From: Panorpa germanica
Taxonomy: Eukaryota; Arthropoda; Insecta; Mecoptera; Panorpidae
Assembly (NCBI GenBank): GCA_963678705.1
Contig: OY783218.1
Span: 14,022,152-14,086,151, forward strand
Length of the DNA: 64,000 bases
Direction: 5' to 3'
The notes under the pieces were generated by a model. That model was not told the origin of the DNA. It did not search any database and worked only from the letters and a program-made list of their open reading frames with translations. Of this stretch, positions 23,209-36,332 are shown piece by piece; the stretch's first letter is position 1; each line of letters begins with the position of its first letter. Position numbers and translations under genes: made by a program.

Positions 23209-26200
23209 TTTAGTCTCACCTCATTTGTATATAAATAGTGTTCATTAATGGTAATGACTTTTTATTTTAGTTTCCATATATTATACCCCAATTTCTTTTG
23301 TTTTAATTTAAATAATTATTTAGTATATAACAGGTCTATTTTTAGGTCTAATAAAAATATGAAATATAGACCTTGTTTTTTTTAAGTTACTTTTTAATTT
23401 ATGACTACATTATTTCTGCACGGATGTTACGGATATGTTTATACGTAAAATTTAATTTATAACTGCAAGTTTAGTTAATTTAATATACAATGAGGTAGGA
23501 AATTTGTGATGGGACTTGTAAAACTGCATTTCAGATACAAAACTATTTAAAAGTATGGGAACAACACTTGGGATAATACACACACAATAGCCTACCGTTT
23601 ATTTAAGAAGTTTTTATTTAATTTAAAATATTTTTTTTGTATTTTTATTAAATTAATGTTGTCTTAAACTCTATGAGATGATTTAGTAGACAAAGTTAAA
23701 CGGTTGGTGAATTACTAAAATATATCAAGCTCCCATCCAGTATTGTTCAGGATAGAAAGAGATATAAATATATCACGTGGGACGCGTTACGATTTATCAT
23801 GAATAAAGCAGTGTTACCGATTAGGTTGTTATATAATATTGGTTTTTATTTACAATAATTGAACCCTATAAATTATGACTATAATAATTAACAAGACATA
23901 ATTATAAAAACTGTATTTAAACGTGAAGAATTATGATAATCAATTGCATCACTAGATGATTTAGATAATTTTAAAATATGAAAAACTGTCATTCGTCCTA
24001 CAATCACCGAACTGATAAATTTTTTACATATATTTATAAAAAATATAACATTCCTAGAATAATTAATAATTTTTTCGATATTTTCTTTCTCTCTCTAACA
24101 TTACTAGCTGTTTCACTCTTTAGTTATTAATATTACTAACATATATGTACAACACTGATTATAATTAATTAAAACATTCATAAATAATAACAACAACAAC
24201 AAACTAGTGACAACTTAGTTAAGTGCAAAGATTAAACAAGACATCTTTCATATATATATAGTATAGAATTGTCACTATCAACATGATTTATTTCTATTTA
24301 ACATGGACTTGAACATACACATATAAGACCATGGTACAAAATCTATTGAACATGATACTATTATGTTTATACATTATTATTATATTTTATTTATTTCAGT
24401 GTGGTTGTTTCGATTATTCTAATTATGTTGACCCTTTCAACTTCGTATGCATTTATACAAATATGTCGACAAATAATTATAAATTGATTACTTATACATG
24501 TTATATATATAACTCAGCTTTGGTGGTCTGTATCTTGAATTTAATGAGAAATATTTTTCATGTAATTAAATTTATAAAAATAACGCAATCATATATCAAT
24601 CCAATATTTTTTAAGGTCATTGATGTTTCAATAATATAAATGAAGGAGGACACCACACCACTGCACTAGTGTAGAATAATTAGCAGCTTATTGTAATGAG
24701 TGCAATAATACGATGACGTTTGACTCTTGTTTGATAAAATAACATATCAAAATTAAGTAGGCATAAAATAATTGTAATTGTGCATTTAAATTAATTAAAT
24801 ACATATTGTTATAAAGCATATATGAACTAGCTATATCACTGACGACCTCTTACTAATTTTGGACGATAAGTGAACATAAGTATTATTCAGAATAAGAACT
24901 AATTAAAGTAAGTAAGTAATTAAAATATAAAGTAACAATAATCATAACTTTTAAGTATACATATTTTATAATTTCTAATACTATAGTGTAATGATACATG
25001 TACATATAAAAAGACATTGTATTGATATAAAATACATTTATACCATTATGTACAATATCGCTTATTTGTGTTCGAGAAGTATTTCACAGAAATATTTCAT
25101 TAAACACTTAAAAGTCATAAATTATGAATATAATAAGTATACGAGTGTTATGGAAGTTGCATGGTGTAGTAGGGCTGTTTATAACATGGCCTGGTACGCG
25201 ACAGGGGATTGCAACCTTTCAGAACCGTCTTTAGAGGTAGAGGAAAATGTCATATACAAATTTGTAATATTCGCTAGGTATTAAACATTGTTATTTCTTT
25301 AAAGTTGTATGTTATTGCCTTGGTATAAATGTAACGCACGCTAGCAAGTTGAATCTTGCACATTTTATTAAGGGGTAGAAGGTGAAGCTTCGTCTAGCTC
25401 CACCGGTCCCAAAACTGTCAGCATCTTTAGATGAATATGTATTTGTAGCTCTCGCGTGCTTGAAGTCACAGGGTTGTCCTGGGAGTAGTCATACAGTAAG
25501 CACAAGTAGTGCAGTTTCTCCATGGTGTAGAAAAGGTTGCCAACGTTTTATTTGCAGTGACGTATATTCCCGGGAATGGGAACGAGAGCGAAAATGAAAT
25601 GGAATAGGGAATGAAAGCGCACTACGCAATACGCGTCGTTAAAGCAGGGTCCCTGCTCGTTTAATTGCAGCGAATGTTTTTAATATTGTACCATTGAATT
25701 CATTTATTATTTACAATTGCACATTTACACTGTACAAATCATAAATATTAAGAATTTATATAGAAAAAAAAGCTCTTAAGTAATGTTTTGGATTTTATTA
25801 GTATTAAGAAATATAAAAATGAGGCATTACTTTAAAATTATTATATACAAACGATTAAATAAATGTTTATGCAAAGAGTTACTTTGTAATTTCAAGTTAA
25901 TAAAATAATTTGTAATATAGTATGCAGATGCATATTTACACGCTGATAAAAATCTCCAGAGGTTTGACCTTCTGTGCGTAGGAAGCATGTTTATTCTGAT
26001 CTTCATATACAAGTACTCTGGCTTGTTTCATGATGTTCTGGCGCGTCTTTACTGGGTTAACATTTCTTATGTTTCACTAGATTTCTATAGATTCTACCTT
26101 AAGAAAGAGTTCACCATCATTGTAGCAGTCGCAATGCCTTAACGTTCAGGGCGTCTATGTTTTCTGTGTTTCCAACATACTCGTGTTTATGCAATTCTAA

Positions 26201-27544
26201 ACACACCTAACTCAAATGTGACTTGCGTGAATGTGTGTTAAACAAAAGTAAACACCTTTTTAAATAAATTGACTTTTAACATTTTTTTGTTGTTTGTAAA
26301 TGAATTAAAAGAAGTAACCGCCGCAAAACTGAGAATTAATCTTTGATTAAAATGCATAAGGCGTTATCTCATGATGTACACTTGTACGACACATGACAAC
26401 GTCTTCAGAATAAATTATTGTGTAGGCAGAAAAATGTGTTAAAAAACGTATATATTAAAATTTTATAGTGTGTTTATTATTACGGTGTATATCATATATT
26501 TTTAGATAGAAAATAACGTCGAATTTTTATTATATTCAGTAAAAGTACCGAAGGAATACAAACTCTAAAGTACTATTTAATTAATTCACTACACTAATTA
26601 TAACAAAATACGAAGTTCAGTTTTCACAAAATCTCGAAAGAAAAGTGGAAAGAGAAATCGAATGCAGGCCAAGTGAATTTTCATTTTCGAAGATACGAAT
26701 ATTTATTTCTTATATTGAGAACACATTAAAAGGAGAGAACTTATTATGTGTATTGAAACATCATCACAAAACAAAAATGTGTTATAGGTGCAACATTGTC
26801 CCGCAACAATTAAACTTCATTCACATAGCTGATAACACAATGAGTGCGAATGAGAGAAAACTAGTACCTTCAAGCAACAACGTGATAAATGTAAATATAT
26901 ACTTTTTAAACTGATCAATTAATTAAATCACTAAATACAGTTTCATTAATAATTCATTAATTTAACCAATCAAATAAAAAAGTTTCACTTCTTTGTTTAT
27001 TGTGTTGAATTGACTGAATTTATTCCATCCAGTGTTTAATATTACCAATCACAATTCGCGCTACACCTGTACAATTTTATAGGTCTGATCAGGCCAGGTA
27101 GGACAGGGCACCTGATTATTATTCCACGGAGTGGGCTGATTATTCTCTCGCATTACTTGGAACTTTAACTTGAGTGTCCTCGTATTGTATTAACGAAATG
27201 CACATAAATCTCAAGGAATTTCAGGCTTGCAGATGTCTTTTTATATTGTTACAAGACGCGAAATTATTCCACTACTTATAGTTTTGAATTAGCAGGCATT
27301 TCATTCAAGCAAGATCATTTTTTATTGCTATCAGTACGATATACATACAGACAGTGGTGTATTTCACAATGAGGCCCAATGTAGTAAGTCTCAACTGCCA
27401 ATAGACGCTGATAAAAATAACTAAACCTGGCGCAAGGCAACCTAGAAGCTTATGAACATGCTTGCGATTTAATGTAGATACACGGTACATATTAAAATAC
27501 AATTTTAAACCCAAACATACTTAACTGCGAAGACTTGTTTAGAA

Positions 27545-27592
27545 TGTATATCATTTTAAATGTATATATGTATGTGTATACATATATACACA
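27545..27592. repeat. alternating purine-pyrimidine tract (TA/TG)
   Basis: TATATGTATGTGTATACATA followed by TATACACAT. It is self-complementary around its centre and can form a hairpin or cruciform. Similar tracts recur at about 28195-28240 and 28300-28340. Confidence 0.7.
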
Positions 27593-30500
27593 TAATTCGT
27601 ATAGATATATTTAATTCATAAGTGTCATACTACGGATATGAATCATCAAAAAATTATTTAATTAAAACATAATATGCACTGTTAAAATATTTCATAATAA
27701 ACAAAATATAATTTGATTTATAACATTTTCGTATGTCCTGATTATAATAGTTATTTTCTCTCTTGATCTAAACGCATCTGTGTATATATATACAATAGTA
27801 TCATTATATTGAGCATAAAATTAATAAGTTCTAATATTTCAAGTTGATATAAATTTATTTATTTATTTGTTGATGAAATTCATCTTAAATGACAGTGTAT
27901 TCTTAATATAGTAAGCCCATTCAAGAATAAAACACTAAACATTAACACTATACAATACACATCTACGTGAAAATTAAATTAAGACCGCACGGGACCTATT
28001 TAGTACATCTGAAATATTTTTTAACAAATTTAAACATATTTTTTATTAAAGCGAATTAAAATTATATACATACTTATTTATTTAGTTTTGTTTAAAATTG
28101 TTTGGTCCCTTTCCCTGTTAAATTTTATGCTGAACCAGCATAACAGCGAACCTGATTGTATGCGCAGTCATCAGCATAGAAGTTCCGGTGAAAAACATAT
28201 ATACACATATATATATCCAAACACACCCACATGTATATGCATTGAAATCTAATAATATTATTTGTAATATAATATTTCATTAAAGAATTTTTGATATTAG
28301 AATATATAGATATCTCTATAGGTATATATACATATACTACGTATGTCTCATACAAGCGGCATTTATTTCTGTATAGAACAATAGAGATGACAAATAAAGT
28401 TAAATGAAGCACGTTCAAACTTGTTTATATATTTAATAGTAGTCAATTTTATCACTCAGCGATTTTCTAGTAAAATAAGTATGATAACTGTTGAAGATTA
28501 TTGACAAGATTATTTTGAAGTGATATAGAAATTAATTTTTATTTCAAATTGATTGTATTTAGAGAAAACTCGCTGTTGAGAGCAACTCTTACATAGAAAC
28601 ACCCATATAGGACTCAAGTGCCTTTTTTGTAAATTTTTCTCTGACACCATGCGTCTTGAATTGGACTTGTGTGGTATTCATTTGTTTTTTAATATTGGTA
28701 AATAAAATTTGCCAATAATAACAAAGTAATAAATATCATTAACAATTAAGCGACTAATATTAATAAGTGAAGTCTACTTAAATTTGTGTCTACCAAAATC
28801 GTATTTACAAGTATTAAGTATAATATACTCGTAATTAATATACCTGTATACGAACTTGGTTATTTATTATTATTAGTGGCACAGTTTTCATGTTAAACCA
28901 TAAATAAATGGTCTAAGTTATAAAATTAGAACACAAAGCGTTTTATGACGAATATAATTATACTAATATCAAACATTTATGACTATTTGTGTGTGGCCAC
29001 TAAGCATTGGTCATCGGTCAGACTATGCGATTCCCAAAGCCGTTTATTTGACCCTACAACGCGAGGTACAGGTAATCCTTGGTTCCTTCCTTCGTGGGTT
29101 CTTTCAGCTGTTTCTTTAATTTCTGTTTATTAATAACCCCACACAGTTTTATTACAATTAATTTTTTTTATAACGGTTTAGAATATTTTACATATTAAAT
29201 ATTTTTTTAAAAAGTTACATATTTGTAACGCTCTCACGGTTACAATCTTGTATACATATTTATGAATTATTATACAGTTAAAATTAAGAATTTTACCCTT
29301 TTGTTTTATTAATTAAAATACTATTTTTACTATATACATAGCACCAAAAATTAAATCAATTCTTGAACAAAAAATTACATTTTCAAAAAAAATAATTAAT
29401 TAATTAGTAATATGGACATTAAGTCATAAATATTAAGTTATTTTAATTTAATTGAATGATACGGTTAGTTTTTATAGCCATTTGAGTCAAAAGTATGTAT
29501 GTGAATTTGTTATCGGGACCATTATCTTTATTTGTTGAGAAGAATATTTTAATTTGTTCATTTCATCACCGTATTTCTCATACTTTACCATTTTTGAAGA
29601 AGGAACTAATCAAAATATTTTTCATATTTCTGGACCTAAACTAAACTTTAATTAAGATGTAATTTTTAAGGATAACCTTAACAACTTATCTTTTAACTCT
29701 TATTAATCTAAATTTTGAAAGAAGCTTATCTTTCGAACTAGAAACAATATTTAATAAATAATGAAAAGAGAAATTGATTCATAGCTCGTGATAATCCAAA
29801 AACATTTTCAATTACATATAATAAAATATATGCAAGAGAATTACTAGAAAAAATTATGAATGAACGCGTAAAAATGGGCAAACGTATGCAAAAAAATAAA
29901 CATTTGTAATACAATCAGGCTAACGGTGAAGCTGGTAAAGCAGCAAGGCATTTGTTGACTTCATTTGTCAAAATATCATGTTACAGAGTGAAACGAAGAA
30001 TTGCAAAACGATTATAGTTACCGTCTAATCAGCGAAATCAGCAAATACAACGACTTCCTGTTGTTTAACAATACGACATTGTTAATTGCACACTTTTCTA
30101 ATTGTTAAATGTGTAATTATTTATTGTGTTACTAGAATTCTTTTAATTACAAAAAAATAATTAGTGTATTTTTTCTACAATCACATATAAGTATATTATT
30201 CTTGTTTTGGTGATTAATAATATTTGTAAATTGACTAATGAATGCGACAATATCGTGTTATAATATTTTCCGTTTCATCAACAATAATATTTACTGCTTT
30301 AACAACATTTTTGTTGAAATTAATAATCAATACAAATTTAGTTGACAATTTCTTTATCAAATGAATTTTAAATGCAATATTTATAATCAAAAATTGATAT
30401 GTACATTATTTTCTTTTGGAATTTTTTTGGGAATTATTAAATGATAGTAAATAAATATAGTTCAAATTATGTGGAAGAGCTTTATGTTTGTGCTCGCAAA

Positions 30501-33500
30501 ATTCGAAAAGTAGTCGGTTGATTGAATTAAAATTTTGACACAACGAATTCTTTTGAAAATCGAATTCATTTCTTTTGTTTTTTCCAGTTGATCATCGTTT
30601 GTGTTTGTGAGAACTGCGAATTTATATGATTTTTTTTTTTAAAGGTTTGACCTGGCATAATTGCAATCTGCTAATTATACACGCGTACTACAAAGTATTT
30701 TTAATTATTAATAACTATAACATGCTTAGTAATGAATATAATTTTTTTTAATTACGTTGACAAAATCTATAGTTAAATCAACTTACAACTCTGGCATCAT
30801 ATTCTATTAACTATGAATGAATAATTTTGAATCATCGTTTATTTCAAGCAGCTGGCATCGCTTCATCGGATTATAATGAATGTAATTGTTATATTTAAGC
30901 GCATTATTCTATATTTATGCGTCAAAGACATACAACAATGTAGTTTTAAATTTAATATGTAAAAGCTAAGTGTTTATTTAGTATAAAACGGTTACAGAAC
31001 AACATGTAAAACTTTTGGTAACCCACCCAGTTATCCCTAGAGCCCACAAAAGGTACAAGTACTTGAGGTGACATCTGTAGAGAGTTGTGGAGAAGTGACC
31101 AACTTCGTTTGGTTTCGCACTTTAAGAAAACCTATACAAATATCGGAAAAGGTTTCTTGTGTTAAACTAAAGTAAATTTGTCTTGTTGATATTTTCGGAT
31201 ATACCTACTCGTACATATTGATCGACTTGAGCTTTATGTCTAATAATTATTTGATCGAATTTGAATGACTCATGTAAGAATTTCGATTACTTGATATATT
31301 TGTTTTTAATTACATAAAATAAGGTAGTGCCACTTTTGTTTCCTTATGTACTACATAAAGACTTATATGTACTGTTAATTAATTATTACTATGGAACATA
31401 ATTTCCCGCTGTGCTAGTTCCGTACATTTTAATTTATATCTTTAATTTACAAAATAATTTTCTGTTATATGTTAAACTAATTTGTTTTTTAGTATATATT
31501 CTTATATATTAAGAACCTTTTTTTCAATTCTTAGTTAACTGAGGTTTATTATAAAGCTTTGTTGATAATTTTGTTCCAGTTATTCGATTTTTCATTGGTT
31601 AAATGTGGTCGGTCTTTGACAAAATTAGAATCGAAAAACCCATTTTTTTCATTTAAAGAACGGTATTTACAGAATCTAGAAAAATATGTAATAAGTTTGG
31701 CAATTTTTTCCTTTGAGGAATGACTCCTTTTTTAATTGTACTGGTTCTAAATATAAACGTTGCGAAAACGGTTATCAATACCGAAATTTGGCAAGGACAA
31801 ACCGTAAACCGTTATTTTTAAAAATTGTGATTTAATTTTTCTATATTTTACATTAGCGTTTATTAACACTATCTACTCGTAACAAAATCGGTTGTTATAT
31901 GTATACGAGTACTAAATGAACAATTAGATGTCAATTTATTTGAAATTCGTTTTGATAACGATGTATTTGTTTATGATAAGTAATGATAAGAGAATATTTT
32001 TAAATATTACAAGTTAAAAGCAACATAATGATGTCAAAACAAGAAAACCTGAAGCATTAAATATTTGCATATAAATGGTGCAATTATAAAACAATTATTG
32101 TTAATAAATGGACACTGTTACATTGTAGTCACCCGCTAAACACAACACATTGTTTTTTATGCAATATTTTATTTAAACAAAACCTGGTATTATTTAATCT
32201 AAAAAGGTCTAATTCTTTATATCTTTTAATCCTTCTAAAAAACTTAATGTATTATAATTGTTCCTAAGAAGAAAATGTATGATTATGCTAATAACCAAAA
32301 AGGTAAATTTAAAAAGCAGTAAAATTGGTCACAAAACTGTTATATCACATAACACTTAAATCCAAGTGATTGTTTTTAGCCGGTATTTTACATATAGTTT
32401 AGCTATTAGGAAAATGTGTTACTAATATATATTTTTGTTAAGTAATTTTGAATTTTGATATGTAGATATGTGTTTTACTAGTGTGCTCGTTCGGTCGCGT
32501 TGTGGCTAAAGATTTCGAGCACGATGAGTTGGCAAAAATAAGTAGTCAACATTTAACAGTGTACCCGAATTATTAGCAAATTAATTAGTTCACAATTATA
32601 ATTTTTTTATACATGTGTTAGAAAGTTAATTTTAATTAAATACATTTGTGATATATAATTAATTATTGATAGCATTTTGTTTCTAGGACAATATGAAACA
32701 CGTGTTATATCATTTGGGGTATATTTATATAAATGAATAAAACCTTTTACACTTAGTTTTGAAATATTTACGTAAAATTTACTTATGAACGTATCTCCTT
32801 TATAAATGTTGTGTTTATTTTGAATATTGTAGACTACGTTTCATGTGTATTAATTAATTTTTATACATTTGTGAAATTAGCAGATAAATTTTTATCATTT
32901 TATGTAACTATCCAATTGAATTAGCTTGTAGTAAGCTAGTAGATGTAAATCTAGCACTGCAAGACAATTTTATACCTAGGTATTTTCTTTCATTATGAAA
33001 TTGAATTGCTATTATATAGATTACCAATTATATAATAATCTTATCAGACCAACTGCATGAATTTTTGTGTGTAACGTGTTTTCTTTATATAGAGCAAACA
33101 TAACTTAATTTATTAGGTAGTTACAATCTATAAGTAGAACAAAACAAGAGTGGTGTTATTATTAATTAAAAAAGTCGAGTGTTTGTAATTATTTTTGTAA
33201 TAACAATACAGCTATTAATTATGGAGTGTTTAATCATCGCGCATAAATCGCAACATGAGAAACACATGTTTTCTAGATTCCCTCCGCATGACGTAAGCAC
33301 TGAATTATTAATCTAATACTTAACAAAATTACATCAAGTTATTTAAGCAAGCAATTGGAATCGTTTTTAAAATGGTTATTTATAGTTTCTCATTCACAAA
33401 GCGATCGCTAATTGCCTATATTTGGATTTGAAATATATAGTTGTTTTTTTAATTTGCAGTTAAGTTGTCTTCAGAGAGTTATTTCACAGAAACATGTGTA

Positions 33501-33747
33501 CGCAGTAGTTAGCTAACCTGATTCATTTAAACCTAATTGATTTAATTTACAAATTTACGTAATTCCAGTTCTCTTAATTGATGCTGTATGTGACACGGTG
33601 GTGTTTTGTAATGAAGTTCGCACGGTCAGACTTTAGCAGCAAAGCAAATGGAATGCTTTAAAGTAACTTTAATAATAAACTAGTTAAACTATCTATGTAC
33701 AGTACAGTACGTATGTGTTGCATTACTTGTAGTGTAGAGAAACTTAC

Positions 33748-33786
33748 CTGTGTTGTAGGCGATCCACGATAAATGAACTGGGACAT
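33748..33786 (-). CDS. mirr: mirror/Iroquois homeobox gene, coding exon 1
   Basis: First coding exon of an Iroquois-class homeodomain transcription factor, which in insects patterns eye, wing, notum and follicle cells. It encodes only 13 residues, MSQFIYRGSPTTQ. Seen directly: on the minus strand the ATG is preceded in frame by a TAA stop three codons upstream (33793-33795), which supports this start. The exon ends CAG and is followed by the strong donor GTAAGTTTC at 33747. It ends in phase 0 and joins exon 2 at 10137 without breaking the frame. The intron between them is 23.6 kb. Assignment to mirr rests on exons 2 and 3, because this exon is too short to identify alone. Link to exon 2 is inferred from phase, splice sites and an uninterrupted N-terminus. 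A different 5' exon could also be used. Confidence 0.82.
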
Positions 33787-35440
33787 TGTATTTTAGCACC
33801 ACTAGTTTAAAAAACAGCTAAATCAATTAGCTATCATTTGAAAACTGAATTTAAACGTCAGTTTATATTTAACCGTCTGTTACACACATTAGTATCATAG
33901 TTTATTAAGTTCGTTGACACCTTCTTACATGAAAACCAACTGTCAAAATAAAGCACATAAAACCACAAAGTTGTTGAACTGATTTGAAGACTACAGTCGT
34001 TGTTTTGTGTAACTGTAACAATTTAGTTAAGTTGAAACACTTTATATAACTGTTATGGTCACACACGTTTCGTTATTTTCAATCGGGTAATACTAGTAGC
34101 GTAGGTGGAGAATCACGAAATTTAAGTTTAAAAGGTTAATTAGCATTTGCGAACAGAACTCACGATTTTAAAACAGCACAACACTATATTTATTAATTGT
34201 TTCGTTTATAAATATGTTTTCGAGCACTGTAACTATGTTTTAAAGTACAGGTTTCATACATTTCACATTTAAGTACACATCTCCTAACAAAATCCAGTAG
34301 GTGTATGAGATAAAACACTGATTTTAACTTCACTACTGTATTTTTTTTTTTTTTTTGTAGTACAACTTCACGATTTTTCAATAATAATTTTATAATTCTG
34401 TACCGTTCGCTCTCCTTCTAAATTGTATTTAAAAATGTGAGAATTTAGTTTTGTCGTCGTTTCACACAAACAATTTTACTAGTAGAGTTCGTGGTGGGGG
34501 GAATCACAAAATGTATGTATACAGAAAACAAACCATACTACTTACTACTACAAAAGCAAGTCAAAGTTTGTGGGACGTACCGTACCAATATACTTAAAGT
34601 AGTAACCTAGGTTTTATTCTCGACTATATATATGTATAGAGTAACTACTCAAACGTATATATAAATGTATTTGTTAGAAAAGGAGAGAACAGAAAAAAAA
34701 ACTATTTTGATTTTTAGGTGGGGGATTTGTAACCGCTAAATGGAGGGGGTAGTTTCGTGTATATATAGAGACCTATACACGTAGAGACAAAGATATTATG
34801 TAGATTAATATGTGTATATGTTTATATAAAAATATATATAACATTTGCTTAACAAAGTTTAGTGGTGAATTTACTTTGTTTTCTTGTTTTGTTACACTAT
34901 GTTTTATAACTAATACTGTTTCTATCTCACTTACACTTCAGAGATGTATATTAATCCAATTCTTCACACATTTGCACAATATAATTAAGAAAACCGTTTT
35001 GTTTAATTTATTTTAGATAATTTTCACACGGCTTTTATTTATATCTTACAGAGAAAGCTCAATATATTTTTATTTCAAATAATATTCTTTGTAAAAGCTT
35101 CCAACTTTGTGGACGGTACAATCAACAATGATGCAGTTCTGCAAGGGTTAGATATAAAAAGTGTATAAAAGATCTTTCGTCGCGGGAGGCTCTTGTTTCT
35201 GACGGTGTCTTCTATTCTTTTGACACGGGGTGAAGCGACACTTGCGGGGGATCACCGCGGGTCATAGAGGTGGCTCGAAGAGGGTGGCACTGGGTCTGGC
35301 TCTATGGGTAGAATAGTACCTCAATCAAACATATAGCGTTGTGTCAGCGAGTAGGACTGAGGCCGAGGACATGCCACCGCGAAACGTTATACACTCCACG
35401 CGAGTCGGCGCGGTGACTATTTCTTCTGTGATTTTTTAAA
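33787..35440 (-). promoter_or_regulatory. mirr 5' untranslated and promoter-proximal region
   Basis: Sequence directly upstream of the mirr start codon. It contains no coding exon that I can recognise. A 16-base T run (A run in mirr orientation) lies at 34341-34356. The far part, 35165-35440, is a GC- and CpG-rich block. On the minus strand it contains an initiator-like CTCAGTCC with its A at 35358. On the plus strand a TATAAAAG occurs at 35164-35171. The position of the true transcription start cannot be set from sequence alone. The assignment as mirr leader is inference from adjacency and composition. Confidence 0.4.
34341..34356. repeat. poly(T)16 homopolymer
   Basis: Sixteen consecutive T on the plus strand, within the presumed mirr leader or promoter region. 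Confidence 0.9.
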
Positions 35441-36286
35441 TGCAGGGGTGCAAATGCGTCACCTTTCAAAAATTTATTAATACTTTTAATTTAATGCTGA
35501 AGTTATTTTTAATCGATACATATGAAATAAGTCAAGATTTTCAAGAAATATCCTGCGGCATCACCACTACTCTGCTATGTTGTATATATTATTCCTTGAT
35601 TTACTTATTTGATTTTATTATTATTTTGTTTGTAATAATCAAGAATTTAAAAGATTTATACCACACAATAGGTTACGCAGTAGAAATATATTAAATTTTC
35701 GAAAAAATGTATTTTTAAATTTGAAAACAAACGTACTGCACTTGTCAAACTTGTCGTGTATATGCATATTTACTAGATTTAAGTAAGTTTTATATGTAAA
35801 TGGTAAATTTACAGCCTAATCTTGGTTTTCTAGAACAGTTTTTAATAATTTTTTAATTTTAATTCTTACTTATTGAAAATTAATTATTAGTTAATGTTGT
35901 ACACGTCTTTTAAATTAAAATTCACTAAACATTTAAGAAACTTATTCAAAGTACCATTAAAAAAATTTGTCCTTTTTGTAATTTTAAAATTTTTATAATT
36001 AATTACCGTACCGTACTCCGTCACTGTATAAAACGCACACTAATATAAAAAACACATACAGAGATATTCATTTGTATTAGTTTAGCACGCGCGCATACTA
36101 CTTCACACGTTCATCGTCTACGAAACACATATAAACGCCACAACGAATTTAAATACATACACATAACACATTTATATATTTTTTATCTCTTTCACACAAA
36201 ATCTACATCGTCTGCTACGCTTTCTCTACATCTACATCAAAAAAGAACCGAAGTGCTACGATTTTTTTCAGAACCGTCGTAAATAA

Positions 36287-36332
36287 AGTGGGGATAATAT
36301 AATACTATTGAAAATATAATATTATCCCCACT
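36287..36332. repeat. inverted repeat/hairpin, AGTGGGGATAATAT stem
   Basis: Left arm AGTGGGGATAATATAATA, loop of about 10 nt, right arm TATAATATTATCCCCACT. The outer 14 bp pair perfectly. It lies about 0.85 kb beyond the GC-rich mirr-proximal block. It could be a MITE relic, a small structured RNA or a cruciform. No family recognised. Confidence 0.8.

Larger units (their letters stand above)
10138..33747 (-). other. mirr intron 1 (23.6 kb)
   Basis: Intron between the 13-codon first coding exon and exon 2. Donor CAG|GTAAGT and acceptor TTTTTCAG are both on the minus strand. It hosts all the complete transposon relics listed separately (11275, 14539, 16248, 18380, 21554), several microsatellites and the plus-strand exon-like signals at 13014 and 16020. 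The rest, in particular 22130-33740, is A+T-rich DNA in which no gene was recognised. Long first introns of developmental regulators usually carry enhancers. That is general knowledge, not something shown here. Confidence 0.82.

Noticed and set aside
24398-24422. Acceptor at 24399 that would extend the 16020 microexon to a short peptide ending in VWLFRLF and a stop
   Set aside because: Phase works and the product would be a small membrane-like tail, but the acceptor lies in A+T noise and no start exon is available. Kept only as a note.
24331-24639. 102-codon plus-strand open frame
   Set aside because: Residues are almost all those of A+T-rich codons (I, Y, N, F, L), with no domain and no conserved-looking block.
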